IMG/VR virus record: IMGVR_UViG_3300027976_000104
Span: 1 to 35,883 of that record
Strand: one strand, 5' to 3'
Length of the DNA stretch: 35,883 nt
From: a virus
Shown here: positions 14,880 to 22,184 of the stretch, in pieces
Layout of the letters: each line of letters begins with the position of its first letter
Numbering within the stretch: the first letter of the stretch is position 1
Position numbers and translations under genes: made by a program
Notes under the pieces: model-generated
What the model saw: only the letters and a program-made list of their open reading frames with translations
Told to the model about the DNA's origin: nothing
Database searches by the model: none

Positions 14880-15609
14880 ATAAATCATCCTCTATGGTTA
14901 AGTTTTTTGCTAATATAACACCCCTTTTTGTATTTACTCTCTGGTTTGGCTTTAAATAACAAATTTTATTATTTTCTAGTGTCACTTTCAATCTATCAAC
15001 CTTAGGATTTTTATCTTTCCCACCCATAATAATTGATACTTCATCCTCAACAATAAATTCATTATCATTGTTGGAGTAGTCTTCGAAGTCAGTGAACATC
15101 TGGTAACAAAGCGATGTTGTTGGAACGATTAGGAGACCTTTCTTCATCTTATTAATTAAGAGATGTCTGACTATCAAGTATAATATTAAAGACTTACCAG
15201 ACGCTGTTGGAGACAACAGGAGAAGTCGTTTATTGCGTATTGCAGTGATGAATGATTTTAGTTGATAGTCTCTAACCACATGAGGGAGTTTTAATGTATC
15301 GACAAACTCTTTAGCCTCAATTACTGCAAATGCATCAGTTGAATTAACATCATCATCTATTAAACACTCATACCCACGTTCAGTACAAAACTCCTTAATA
15401 TAGGGAGTAAGACCGTGATAAATTTGGAAGTTTCTTAAATCCAAGAGTCTTATCTTTCCATCCCAAACTCGACTTTTATATGCAGGAGTATATTGATAAC
15501 CTGGAACATGGAAAGTAAAGTGTTCTGATAACTCTTGAGCAAGTCCTCTTTCACATTCCACCTGTATAAAGGCTTCGTTTACTTTATGTAGTTGTATAGT
15601 TTCAGTCAT
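14875..15609 (-). CDS. uvsW: UvsW helicase, N-terminal half of a split gene
   Basis: 244 residues. Residues 1-110 are the UvsW N-terminal domain (FTFHVPGYQYTPAYKSRVWDGKIRLLD resembles T4 FSFEADGYRFNPRFRYGNWDGRIRLLD). The Q-motif-like RDYQLKSF and Walker A SPTASGKS (133-140) follow, then LLIVPTTSLCYQM. UvsW similarity ends near residue 203 (GGKDKNPK). The remaining 41 residues (KVTLENNK, LKPNQRVNTKRG, ILAKNLTIEDDLL) are foreign and resemble an intein block-B region. The DEAH half is encoded at 13175-14089. ATG directly follows the uvsY stop. Confidence 0.88.
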   Translation of the reverse strand: MTETIQLHKVNEAFIQVECERGLAQELSEHFTFHVPGYQYTPAYKSRVWDGKIRLLDLRNFQIYHGLTPYIKEFCTERGYECLIDDDVNSTDAFAVIEAKEFVDTLKLPHVVRDYQLKSFITAIRNKRLLLLSPTASGKSLILYLIVRHLLINKMKKGLLIVPTTSLCYQMFTDFEDYSNNDNEFIVEDEVSIIMGGKDKNPKVDRLKVTLENNKICYLKPNQRVNTKRGVILAKNLTIEDDLL

Positions 15610-16044
15610 CTATACGCCTTGAATGAATTTTTCCCAATCAATAAACGATTTCAACTGAAACGTTCTGCTATGGAGTTCTTTTAGAATAGCTTCACATACA
15701 GTGACTATTTCCTCATGAAGAGCTTTAGAGGCTTTGTACTTGTTGATATCTTCATCACTATCAAGATAGGTAGTTATCTCAGATTTAAGAACATATGGAA
15801 ATGGTTCCCATCCATGCTTACTTAAATCTTCATCATCTAACTTACCTGTATAATATTCCCACTTTAATCGTTTCATGCGATTTAATTTAAAATCAACATC
15901 TTTAACGAGTAATCTATGGTGAGAAAGTATGTTTAAATATTTACTGTGATGTAGTGGAATCTTTGTGAGTTCTTTACCTGGCTCTGTTCGGTCAAGGTCA
16001 GAATCTTTTCTCCACATCTCAAGTAACTCTTCTAGTTGTTTCAT
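15610..16044 (-). CDS. uvsY: Recombination mediator UvsY
   Basis: 144 residues from the ATG at 16044; a TTG fifteen bases upstream overlaps the Shine-Dalgarno GGAG and is not a credible start. Hydrophilic and mostly helical. LLVKDVDFKLNRMKRLKWEYYTGKLDDEDLSKHGWEPFPYVLKSEITTYLDSDEDINKY follows the UvsY pattern (basic helix, YY.G, DE, then K.E....L..D.D). UvsY loads UvsX recombinase on gp32-coated DNA. The length is close to T4 UvsY (about 137). A consensus sigma70-type promoter at 16069-16097 drives it with uvsW. Confidence 0.85.
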   Translation of the reverse strand: MKQLEELLEMWRKDSDLDRTEPGKELTKIPLHHSKYLNILSHHRLLVKDVDFKLNRMKRLKWEYYTGKLDDEDLSKHGWEPFPYVLKSEITTYLDSDEDINKYKASKALHEEIVTVCEAILKELHSRTFQLKSFIDWEKFIQGV

Positions 16045-16068
16045 AATATAATTCTCCAATTAATTTGG

Positions 16069-16097
16069 ATTATAACAGGATGGTAGTCTGTTGTCAA
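16069..16097 (-). promoter_or_regulatory. Consensus sigma70-type promoter for uvsY-uvsW
   Basis: -35 TTGACA (16097-16092), 17-bp spacer, -10 TATAAT (16074-16069); both boxes are perfect. The leader before the uvsY ATG is about 18 bases and contains GGAG. Confidence 0.85.
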
Positions 16098-16102
16098 GCG
16101 TT

Positions 16103-16642
16103 TTAGTAAAGTTTTTCTATATCGAAGTATGTGTACCGAAAAGTGGCATCTGCGGTTAACAGTTCTTCTGGACCAGAAGCTGATGACATAATAAAAGTGG
16201 AGAGGGTGGTTGGAAAAGCGTCCCTAAAATGAATTTTAACATAAGGAAGATTTGATGAGGATAAAACAGTTAGTGTTGCATCAGAATATTGAGGTGTTTT
16301 AGTTTGTTGTAAACTAGAAGCTTTGTTGAGTCTACTAAGGTCTCGGTAATCTTTAAAATCTACTGGAAATACCATAGAACGAATCCAATCATGAACTTCA
16401 ATCCATGAGCCCATTCTTTCATCAATTAAGAATGTTACGTTGAATATATCATAAATTGCTTTATCGCCAGGAGCAAAGATATCTACAAATGGAGTAGACT
16501 GAGGAGTTTCAGACATTGAGATGCCTGGAACTGAAACCGATTGACAAAAATATGACATATTCGGTAGTCTTGCAAAATTTAAAACATATTTGTTTGGTTG
16601 AAGAAAATTAGGATTAACTGGGTTTCTATCAGTAGCTGCCAT
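16103..16642 (-). CDS. 3: Tail completion and sheath stabilizer gp3
   Basis: 179 residues. FLIDERMGSWIEVHDWIRSMVFP parallels T4 gp3 FIVDEELKSWIGMYEWMLS, and the end RYTYFDIEKLY parallels IPYTYFQVEK. The SVPGIS segment near residue 40 is also shared by gp3/gp19-type tube folds. gp3 caps the tail tube before it joins the head. The length is near that of T4 gp3 (176). Preceded by a CATAAATA late promoter at 16676-16683, and separated from gp23 by a strong terminator. Confidence 0.85.
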   Translation of the reverse strand: MAATDRNPVNPNFLQPNKYVLNFARLPNMSYFCQSVSVPGISMSETPQSTPFVDIFAPGDKAIYDIFNVTFLIDERMGSWIEVHDWIRSMVFPVDFKDYRDLSRLNKASSLQQTKTPQYSDATLTVLSSSNLPYVKIHFRDAFPTTLSTFIMSSASGPEELLTADATFRYTYFDIEKLY

Positions 16643-16675
16643 TTAAATTGTCCATACTATTATTATCATAACCTG

Positions 16676-16683
16676 TATTTATG
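16676..16683 (-). promoter_or_regulatory. Late promoter CATAAATA for gp3
   Basis: One-base variant of the T4 late consensus, 34 bases before the gp3 ATG and downstream of the gp23 terminator. Confidence 0.6.
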
Positions 16684-16732
16684 CTACATGGATTGTTGTT
16701 ATTTTTCGACTGTTTATTAACAACAAATAGCA

Positions 16733-16760
16733 GACAAAAAAATACCCACCGAAGTGGGTA
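16733..16760 (-). terminator. Rho-independent terminator after gp23
   Basis: Minus strand: TACCCAC-TTCG-GTGGGTA followed by a T run. A perfect 7-bp stem with a stable UUCG tetraloop. It ends the capsid operon just after gp23 (stop at 16811). Confidence 0.9.
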
Positions 16761-16810
16761 CCTTTTCGTGAATCTTTATTACTACTCAGAATAAATCTGA
16801 GTCAAAGTGA

Positions 16811-18142
16811 CTACATTAAGTTAGAAACTTTGAATGAACGGTAATAAACATTTGCAACAGCAGCACCGATACCAGCGCCTGAAGCAGCTGTACCAGCAGA
16901 GAATGGATTTCTTTGCATGCCGTAACGAGTTTTGAACCCGATTTTTGGTTGGAATGTACCAGTATCAACTGCACGAACCATTTGTAATGGCACGTAAGGA
17001 CAATAGAACAGACCAGCATCATAAGCATTTGAGCCTTTATAACCAACAACTGCAAATTCTTTAGATGTAGTACTTGTGATAGCATATGGGTCTATATAGA
17101 CTTTAATTCTACCGAATAACATACCTGCATATGTGTTACCTGAATCATCTACAGTTAAGTTAGTTTGTGCTTGTAAAGCAGGATTGTAGTCTAAAAGACC
17201 AGACATTGCAAGAGCAGAAGCTACGTCAGAAGTAACAAGGATGAAATTACCTTTACCTCTACGAGTTTCTTTAGCAATCTGATTAGCTTCTCTTTCTAAT
17301 TGAAAAGCAAGTCCTTTAATTTTTTCTACCATCCAACGACCGTTAGAATCAGTATCTAAATCAAAATTACCAGCAGATGTTGTGCCTACTTGACAACCAA
17401 TTTTAGCAGTCTTGTAGATAGTTCTAACAACTTCTCTGTTAATTTCTGCAAGTATTTCAGCAGAAAGGATATTAGCTAATTCTGTTTCAGCGTCAAGACC
17501 GTGAACTGCTTTTAAGTCCTGTGCTAATTCGATAGAGTATTCTGCTTTAAGTGCTCTTGATACAGCAGTAACAGTTACTTTTTCGATTGTGAATGCCATT
17601 TCTGCAAATGTGTCAGCAGCGATACCAGCTTCTGCCTGAGCAGTAGTCATACCAGTTGGTGCCATACCAGCAGCAGCATTATTTGTAAATGTTAAAGCAT
17701 CTGAACCACCAGCAGCTGCAGTAGCAGATACTTCTAGAGCAGAACCAGCAACACCAGCACCAGAAAAGCCAGGATTAACTTCGTTGTAGAAGTTTTCAGC
17801 GCCACCAGCAGATGTGTAACGTGAGCGCATTGCAAAGATAAGACCAGTAGGTCCTGTCATTGGTTGAACGCCACATATATCATATGCGATTAAGTTAGGT
17901 AAAGAACGTCTAACTAGTGAGATTAAAATTGGGTCAAAGTTTGATACTGAACCTGCTACGTTAGCTGGTGCAGCTTCGTCAAGTTGTTGTAATGAACCTG
18001 ATTGGTCTTTTGACATTTCGTTATACTGATTTTCAAGAATAACAGCGGTAACTGCTTTCTTATATGGGTCAGTTATAGGTGCTAAATCTGGATGATTTAG
18101 TACGCCTTCCCATTTATTTTGTAATGATTCGGACAAATACAT
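16811..18142 (-). CDS. 23: Major capsid protein gp23
   Basis: 443 residues. The N-terminus MYLSESLQNKWEGVLNHPDL and the later RRSLPNLIAYDICGVQPMTGPTGLIFAMRSRY are hallmarks of the gp23 family. LDE-A at residues 54-57 is the expected gp21 cleavage site ((L/I)xE-A/G), so mature gp23 would begin AAPANVAGS. The Ala/Gly-rich middle (130-180) is the insertion-domain region. The C-terminus RSFKVSNLM follows YGMQRNPF. It forms the hexameric capsid shell. Shorter than T4 gp23 (521), as in marine T4-like phages. Confidence 0.95.
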   Translation of the reverse strand: MYLSESLQNKWEGVLNHPDLAPITDPYKKAVTAVILENQYNEMSKDQSGSLQQLDEAAPANVAGSVSNFDPILISLVRRSLPNLIAYDICGVQPMTGPTGLIFAMRSRYTSAGGAENFYNEVNPGFSGAGVAGSALEVSATAAAGGSDALTFTNNAAAGMAPTGMTTAQAEAGIAADTFAEMAFTIEKVTVTAVSRALKAEYSIELAQDLKAVHGLDAETELANILSAEILAEINREVVRTIYKTAKIGCQVGTTSAGNFDLDTDSNGRWMVEKIKGLAFQLEREANQIAKETRRGKGNFILVTSDVASALAMSGLLDYNPALQAQTNLTVDDSGNTYAGMLFGRIKVYIDPYAITSTTSKEFAVVGYKGSNAYDAGLFYCPYVPLQMVRAVDTGTFQPKIGFKTRYGMQRNPFSAGTAASGAGIGAAVANVYYRSFKVSNLM

Positions 18143-18168
18143 TGTGTACTCCTAATTGTTATTAATTA

Positions 18169-19338
18169 TTATTTCTTAGTATTACTAATTGCAGAGGTTA
18201 CAGCATTAACAAATGGGTCAAAAGACTTTTGTTTTGCAGCCGTAGCTTCTTCTGCAGATTCTATTTCTTCATGTAACATTTCTTCACCTGGTTTTTTAAT
18301 TCCTGATGGAAAATAGTTCTCACGGATTGATTCAAGTTTTCCTGTGTATTCGTCCTCTGTGGAGAATTCAACACTCTCTGCGAGCGCTTTAATTTTTGCA
18401 ACTTGAGTATCAATAAGACCTTCTGTCACTTGATGAACAATTTCATTTTTACGAGATTCTATTAAATCTTTTTTGTATTCAATACCTCTCTCGATTTCTT
18501 CGTCAAGTTTGCTTTCAAGTTCTTCAACTTTAGTAGCTAACTCGTCAACTAAATCAACTTTTTCTTCAGGAACATCAATATAATGTTCAGCAAATAGATT
18601 TCTCATTCCTGAGATAAATTCTTCAGTTAGTTCTGAGCGTAAACCAGATTCAATAGCAATTTCATTATCACTCATCCACTGTTCTACAACATATGAAAGA
18701 TATCCATCAACCTTTTCTGTTAAATCCTCTTTAATAGAATCAACAGTTTCTTCTAATTGACCAGCATACTTAGCTTCGATTTCTTCTTCAATTTGAGTAA
18801 CACGGTCATGGACACGAGCCTCAAAGATTGTAGATGCCTTAGCACGGAAATCTTCTGAAATTGTTTTATCATCAGCAAATAGAGCATCGATATCTTCTTT
18901 CATTTTTTCTTTCCTCTTTTTATCTTCTTTTTCATCTTCATCTGATTCGTCTTCTTCTGAGTCATCATCTTCAGATTCGTCTTCGTCTTCATCTTTGTGT
19001 TTAGCTTCAACTACAGGTTCAGCTTCAACTTCAACGGGTTCTAAGACCTCTTCTTCTTCAACAGGTTCTAAAACCTCTTCTTCAGATTCAGCAGATTCGA
19101 GTTTTGCAGATGCAGCCGACGGATGCATTTTGTGTCCTGCTATGTTTTTAGCATAATCACTCTTAGCGCCAGATTTAACTTTGATTGAATCTCCAGGATT
19201 AGTGGCTGTTTTATTATCCATTCCTCCTAAATCTTCGACCTCGTCACCAGCCATTTTTTGCATTGGCATAGAAGCTGCGTTACGCTTGCTTTGAGCAAGA
19301 ATATCTGCAGCCGCTTCCATTAATTTGTTTATTGCCAT
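18169..19338 (-). CDS. 22: Prohead scaffold core protein gp22
   Basis: 389 residues, highly charged and helical with coiled-coil stretches. There is a very acidic segment at about 105-145 (EDEDESEDDDSEEDESDEDEK). The position between the prohead protease and gp23 and the composition match gp22, the main scaffold degraded by gp21 during maturation. LME-A at residues 6-9 is a possible protease site. AAGGAG precedes the ATG, and a TATAAATA late promoter lies at 19364-19371. Confidence 0.85.
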   Translation of the reverse strand: MAINKLMEAAADILAQSKRNAASMPMQKMAGDEVEDLGGMDNKTATNPGDSIKVKSGAKSDYAKNIAGHKMHPSAASAKLESAESEEEVLEPVEEEEVLEPVEVEAEPVVEAKHKDEDEDESEDDDSEEDESDEDEKEDKKRKEKMKEDIDALFADDKTISEDFRAKASTIFEARVHDRVTQIEEEIEAKYAGQLEETVDSIKEDLTEKVDGYLSYVVEQWMSDNEIAIESGLRSELTEEFISGMRNLFAEHYIDVPEEKVDLVDELATKVEELESKLDEEIERGIEYKKDLIESRKNEIVHQVTEGLIDTQVAKIKALAESVEFSTEDEYTGKLESIRENYFPSGIKKPGEEMLHEEIESAEEATAAKQKSFDPFVNAVTSAISNTKK

Positions 19339-19363
19339 TAGAATTTCTCCTTGTGTATTTTTC

Positions 19364-19371
19364 TATTTATA
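19364..19371 (-). promoter_or_regulatory. Late promoter TATAAATA for gp22-gp23
   Basis: Exact late consensus, 26 bases upstream of the gp22 ATG, between gp21 and gp22. Likely the main capsid promoter. Confidence 0.75.
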
Positions 19372-19374
19372 ATT

Positions 19375-20025
19375 TTAAAGTTTTCGTAAATAGGATTCGA
19401 ATAAATTTAAAGCAACCGCTTCGATTTCTCTAGCCGAGGCCCTCTTAATTGTTCGTTTAGCATGGTCAAAATCAGATTCAACAAATCTTCCTTCGACAAA
19501 CATCCATTCTTTATTTTCCATAATGCCATTAACAAAAGCACCTGGAGCTGACGGGTCAGCAACAATATCAGCTGCGGTTGCAAGTTTTAAATCATCTTGC
19601 ACTAAATTATATCCTTCTTTAGACTGTACCACAGAGCCTAAAGCTCTCGATGATACTCCGATACTAACATCATTCTCTATGAAGTTTTTAACAATCTCTC
19701 CATAGGGTGTTTCTAGAATTTGTGCTTTACCGTAAAATGTATTTCCATCTTCTTCCAATTTTACAATTTTATGTGATACTCTTTCAAGATTAATTGTTGG
19801 CGTGTCAGGATGTCCTAGTTCACCTAATGCACGATTAGTTTTAACATACTCTTCGTTATAGCGTTTAACCTCGTTTCGAAGTGTATCCATTTTATACATT
19901 CGATTATTACGATTTACTGTATCTCCAACTAGAAATGTACCTTCAATAAACAACCGTTTCTTACCAGCCTCTGTGGTCTCGGTTAAATATTTGACATTAT
20001 CTAAGGTTTCTGTTATTAGTTTCAT
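19375..20025 (-). CDS. 21: Prohead core protease gp21
   Basis: 216 residues. A serine protease of the herpesvirus-assemblin/T4 gp21 type. Catalytic His72 lies in GELGHPD and Ser125 in SIGVSSRALG; the N-terminus carries IEGTFLVGDTVNRNNRMY, typical of the family. It cleaves scaffold, core proteins and gp23 after (L/I)xE. The length fits T4 gp21 (212). It lies directly before gp22, with four bases after the stop of the upstream gene. Confidence 0.95.
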   Translation of the reverse strand: MKLITETLDNVKYLTETTEAGKKRLFIEGTFLVGDTVNRNNRMYKMDTLRNEVKRYNEEYVKTNRALGELGHPDTPTINLERVSHKIVKLEEDGNTFYGKAQILETPYGEIVKNFIENDVSIGVSSRALGSVVQSKEGYNLVQDDLKLATAADIVADPSAPGAFVNGIMENKEWMFVEGRFVESDFDHAKRTIKRASAREIEAVALNLFESYLRKL

Positions 20026-20029
20026 TCTA

Positions 20030-20596
20030 TTAATCTCCGAAAGCTACTTTAGCTGCATTAACAGTTCCAGCCGCATATACTTTTTCATCTGATTTTTTAA
20101 CAACAAGTTCTGTACTTTTGTCAAGCATAGTGAAAGAACCTGTAGTTTGTCCAAGAGCATTAGTTATAGTAATCAAAGTTGTAGCTGCAACAGTATTATG
20201 AAGTCTCACAATCCTTGCATTATTAATTGTTTGAGGACTGCCATTTGTTCCATATGTTAGACCTGTTGGAGAACCAGCTGTTGTAACAACGGCTGTTCCA
20301 TCTGTATTCTCAAGTTGAGCACCTGTAACTAGTGGCCATGAATCGACATTTGCATTTGTATTAACAACACTTTTAACTCTATATGTTGTTGGGGTTGCAT
20401 AACCCACAATAGTTCCTGTTCCGCCCAAAGTACCAGTTATCACAATCTTATCTCCAACAGCTACCTTATTACCAGTAAATGTTACATTGAAAGTTGTGTC
20501 TGTAATAGCTACTGTAGCTAGAGGAGAAAATGTTGCTATTCCAGCCAGTAAAGGTACTACAACCTCTGAACTTTGTACTTGTATATTATTTGCCAT
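20030..20596 (-). CDS. Hypothetical virion structural protein
   Basis: 188 residues rich in Thr, Val, Gly and Ala, with alternating beta-strand patterns and few charges. It begins MANNIQVQSSEVVVPLLAG. The C-terminal part has NNARIVRLHN, TLITITNALGQTTGSFTMLDK and VKKSDEKVYAAG. It sits in the core/protease cluster between the Arg-rich core protein and gp21, where relatives often carry virion proteins of unknown role. A capsid decoration or tail-associated beta protein is possible. I do not recognise a named family. Confidence 0.6.
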   Translation of the reverse strand: MANNIQVQSSEVVVPLLAGIATFSPLATVAITDTTFNVTFTGNKVAVGDKIVITGTLGGTGTIVGYATPTTYRVKSVVNTNANVDSWPLVTGAQLENTDGTAVVTTAGSPTGLTYGTNGSPQTINNARIVRLHNTVAATTLITITNALGQTTGSFTMLDKSTELVVKKSDEKVYAAGTVNAAKVAFGD

Positions 20597-20597
20597 T

Positions 20598-21047
20598 TTA
20601 TTTCAATCCCATTGCACTTCTCCTACGCAAAGACATCCTTCTTTTAATCAAAGAACGGCGTAGTTTCGCTCTTCGTGTCGTTTTCCAAGCTCTTCTTAAT
20701 AATCTTGCTTTCTTTAATCTGGTTGTTGCGGGTATTCTTCTTACAGTATTTCCAGAAATTCGATAGCCCTTAAGTCTGGACCGCCTTCTATTTTTCTGAA
20801 CCGTAATTCTACCTTTTTTATTACGTCTTATTCTTTTACGAATTCTTCTAACTCGACCCATATTAATTATGTTCGGGTTTCTTCTTTGAGGAGCTTCGTC
20901 TAACTCTTCAATCCATTCAAATCTATCAGCTTCTGCATATTTTTTTGCTTCTTCTAGATACTTAGCTGATATCTCACTTAGTCGAGCATGAATTAATTCT
21001 TTTGCTTCGTCTAGTTTGTTAGCTATAAGTAAGTCTAAAAAACTCAT
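20598..21047 (-). CDS. 68: Arg-rich prohead core protein (gp68-like)
   Basis: 149 residues in two parts. Residues 1-50 are an acidic amphipathic helix (FLDLLIANKLDEAKELIHARLSE). Residues 54-149 are extremely Arg/Lys-rich (RVRRIRKRIRRNKKGR, GYRISGNTVRRI, RRMSLRRRSAMGLK). Similar small core proteins with such tails lie between gp20 and gp21 in T4-like marine phages. Candidate gp21 cleavage sites are LDE-A at 12-15 and 49-52 and LEE-A at 31-34; cleavage at 51 would release the basic tail. The start overlaps the upstream stop by four bases. Confidence 0.6.
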   Translation of the reverse strand: MSFLDLLIANKLDEAKELIHARLSEISAKYLEEAKKYAEADRFEWIEELDEAPQRRNPNIINMGRVRRIRKRIRRNKKGRITVQKNRRRSRLKGYRISGNTVRRIPATTRLKKARLLRRAWKTTRRAKLRRSLIKRRMSLRRRSAMGLK

Positions 21048-21832
21048 TTTGCATCTTTAGCTTTATTACCACCAGCAACACTGTGGGCTTTAAATGCGAA
21101 GTCTGAACCTTTTCTAAAGTGTTCAGGACTTTTATGTATCATGTCTGCATATTTCTTCTTATTAACGTCATTTAAAGATTTATGTACATTTGTCATAGCA
21201 CTTGCTGTATAGTGGTCAACCTTTTGTGATTTTCCATTTGCAAACTTTATACTCTTATGTTGTTTGTTTGCAACAATGTTATGTAAATGGTCCATTGTAC
21301 TTTCTTCAAATGTTCCATTATTTAGTCGGTTTACCTCTTCGGATTGTAAAGGAGTTTGAATGCCTTTAGGACCGTAAGGAACGGTAAAGTATTTGTTTAA
21401 TTTAGCATTATAATATAATGCAACTTTCATGCCATTAGGATATGGTCTGAAAGATTTTCTCTTAAGAAGTAAAACAAAAGGTGGGTCTTTAGGATTATCA
21501 CCTTTCTTTTCTACTACCATTTCTAATTCAATAGGAAGTTCCACATCTTCACGAACAGCTCTTCTTGTTCTTTGAAAAATCTGTGGGTTATCTGTTAAAA
21601 GTCCAACCATTTTACCAAATAAGTCTTGAAGTAACCTTCTCTCATGAGGAGGAAATACAGGACGTTCAGTCTCCATTTTATCTAAGATACGATGAAGCTT
21701 TGCTAACTTAGTTTTATCGGCTAAACCGGCACGAACAAGAACATCAAACTTTTTATAGTCTTTTTTCTCTACAGTTTTCTTATTAGCTTCGAGTAGAGTA
21801 TCTGTGCCTTTAAAATCAAATAAGCTTTTCAT
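21044..21832 (-). CDS. Hypothetical protein in prohead core cluster
   Basis: 262 residues, basic overall. Recognisable stretches are LHRILDKMETERPVFPPHERRLLQDLFGKMVGLL (helical), then KGDNPKDPPFVLLLKRKSFRPYPNGMKVALYYN and FTVPYGPKGIQTPLQSEEV (beta-like), then a His/Lys-rich tail ending GGNKAKDAK. I do not recognise a named family. It lies between two putative core proteins, its stop overlaps the gp68-like start, and it is almost adjacent to the gp67-like gene. A role in head assembly is inferred from position only. Confidence 0.6.
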   Translation of the reverse strand: MKSLFDFKGTDTLLEANKKTVEKKDYKKFDVLVRAGLADKTKLAKLHRILDKMETERPVFPPHERRLLQDLFGKMVGLLTDNPQIFQRTRRAVREDVELPIELEMVVEKKGDNPKDPPFVLLLKRKSFRPYPNGMKVALYYNAKLNKYFTVPYGPKGIQTPLQSEEVNRLNNGTFEESTMDHLHNIVANKQHKSIKFANGKSQKVDHYTASAMTNVHKSLNDVNKKKYADMIHKSPEHFRKGSDFAFKAHSVAGGNKAKDAK

Positions 21833-21844
21833 TGAATCCTTACC

Positions 21845-22156
21845 TTAAAAGTGTTGAGTATCATCTAGGCGATGAATGTGTGAGCCTTCTTCTGGTTCTG
21901 CATCAGCGGTATCTTGTACTTCAACCTCTGGTGCCACATAATCTTGATACCCAGTGTTTTGATTAATTTCATCAGGATTATTAATTTCATCCTGTGTCAT
22001 AGGATTAACATCAGCAAACATATCTTTTGCAATATCAGTCTTCTTGTCATCTAGACTTTGAAACGCTCTTTGTGATAAAAGATTGTCTAGGCTTTCTGTA
22101 GCATCTTTAGCTTGAGCTGAAGCTACTTGGTTTATAAAATCAACTATTTCTGTCAT
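21845..22156 (-). CDS. 67: Putative prohead core protein (gp67-like)
   Basis: 103 residues, acidic. The N-terminal half TEIVDFINQVASAQAKDATESLDNLLSQRAFQSLDDKKTDIAKDMF has the pattern of the small T4-type core proteins that follow the portal (A...S...L......A......KK..IA..MF). The C-terminal half is acidic and disordered, ending HIHRLDDTQHF. It lies directly after gp20, as T4 gp67 does. A CATAAATA late promoter overlaps the end of gp20 just upstream. The assignment rests on a short pattern plus position. Confidence 0.5.
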   Translation of the reverse strand: MTEIVDFINQVASAQAKDATESLDNLLSQRAFQSLDDKKTDIAKDMFADVNPMTQDEINNPDEINQNTGYQDYVAPEVEVQDTADAEPEEGSHIHRLDDTQHF

Positions 22157-22176
22157 AATTTTTCTCCGTTATTCTT

Positions 22177-22184
22177 TATTTATG
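22177..22184 (-). promoter_or_regulatory. Late promoter CATAAATA for head core genes
   Basis: CATAAATA overlaps the last codons and TAA of gp20 (GCA TAA ATA), 21 bases before the gp67-like ATG. Confidence 0.55.

Noticed and set aside
14067-14880. Group I intron in uvsW
   Set aside because: The C-half has its own ribosome site and ATG, the N-half ends with a protein-like tail, and I could not identify intron core elements; a split gene is simpler. Not excluded without RNA data.
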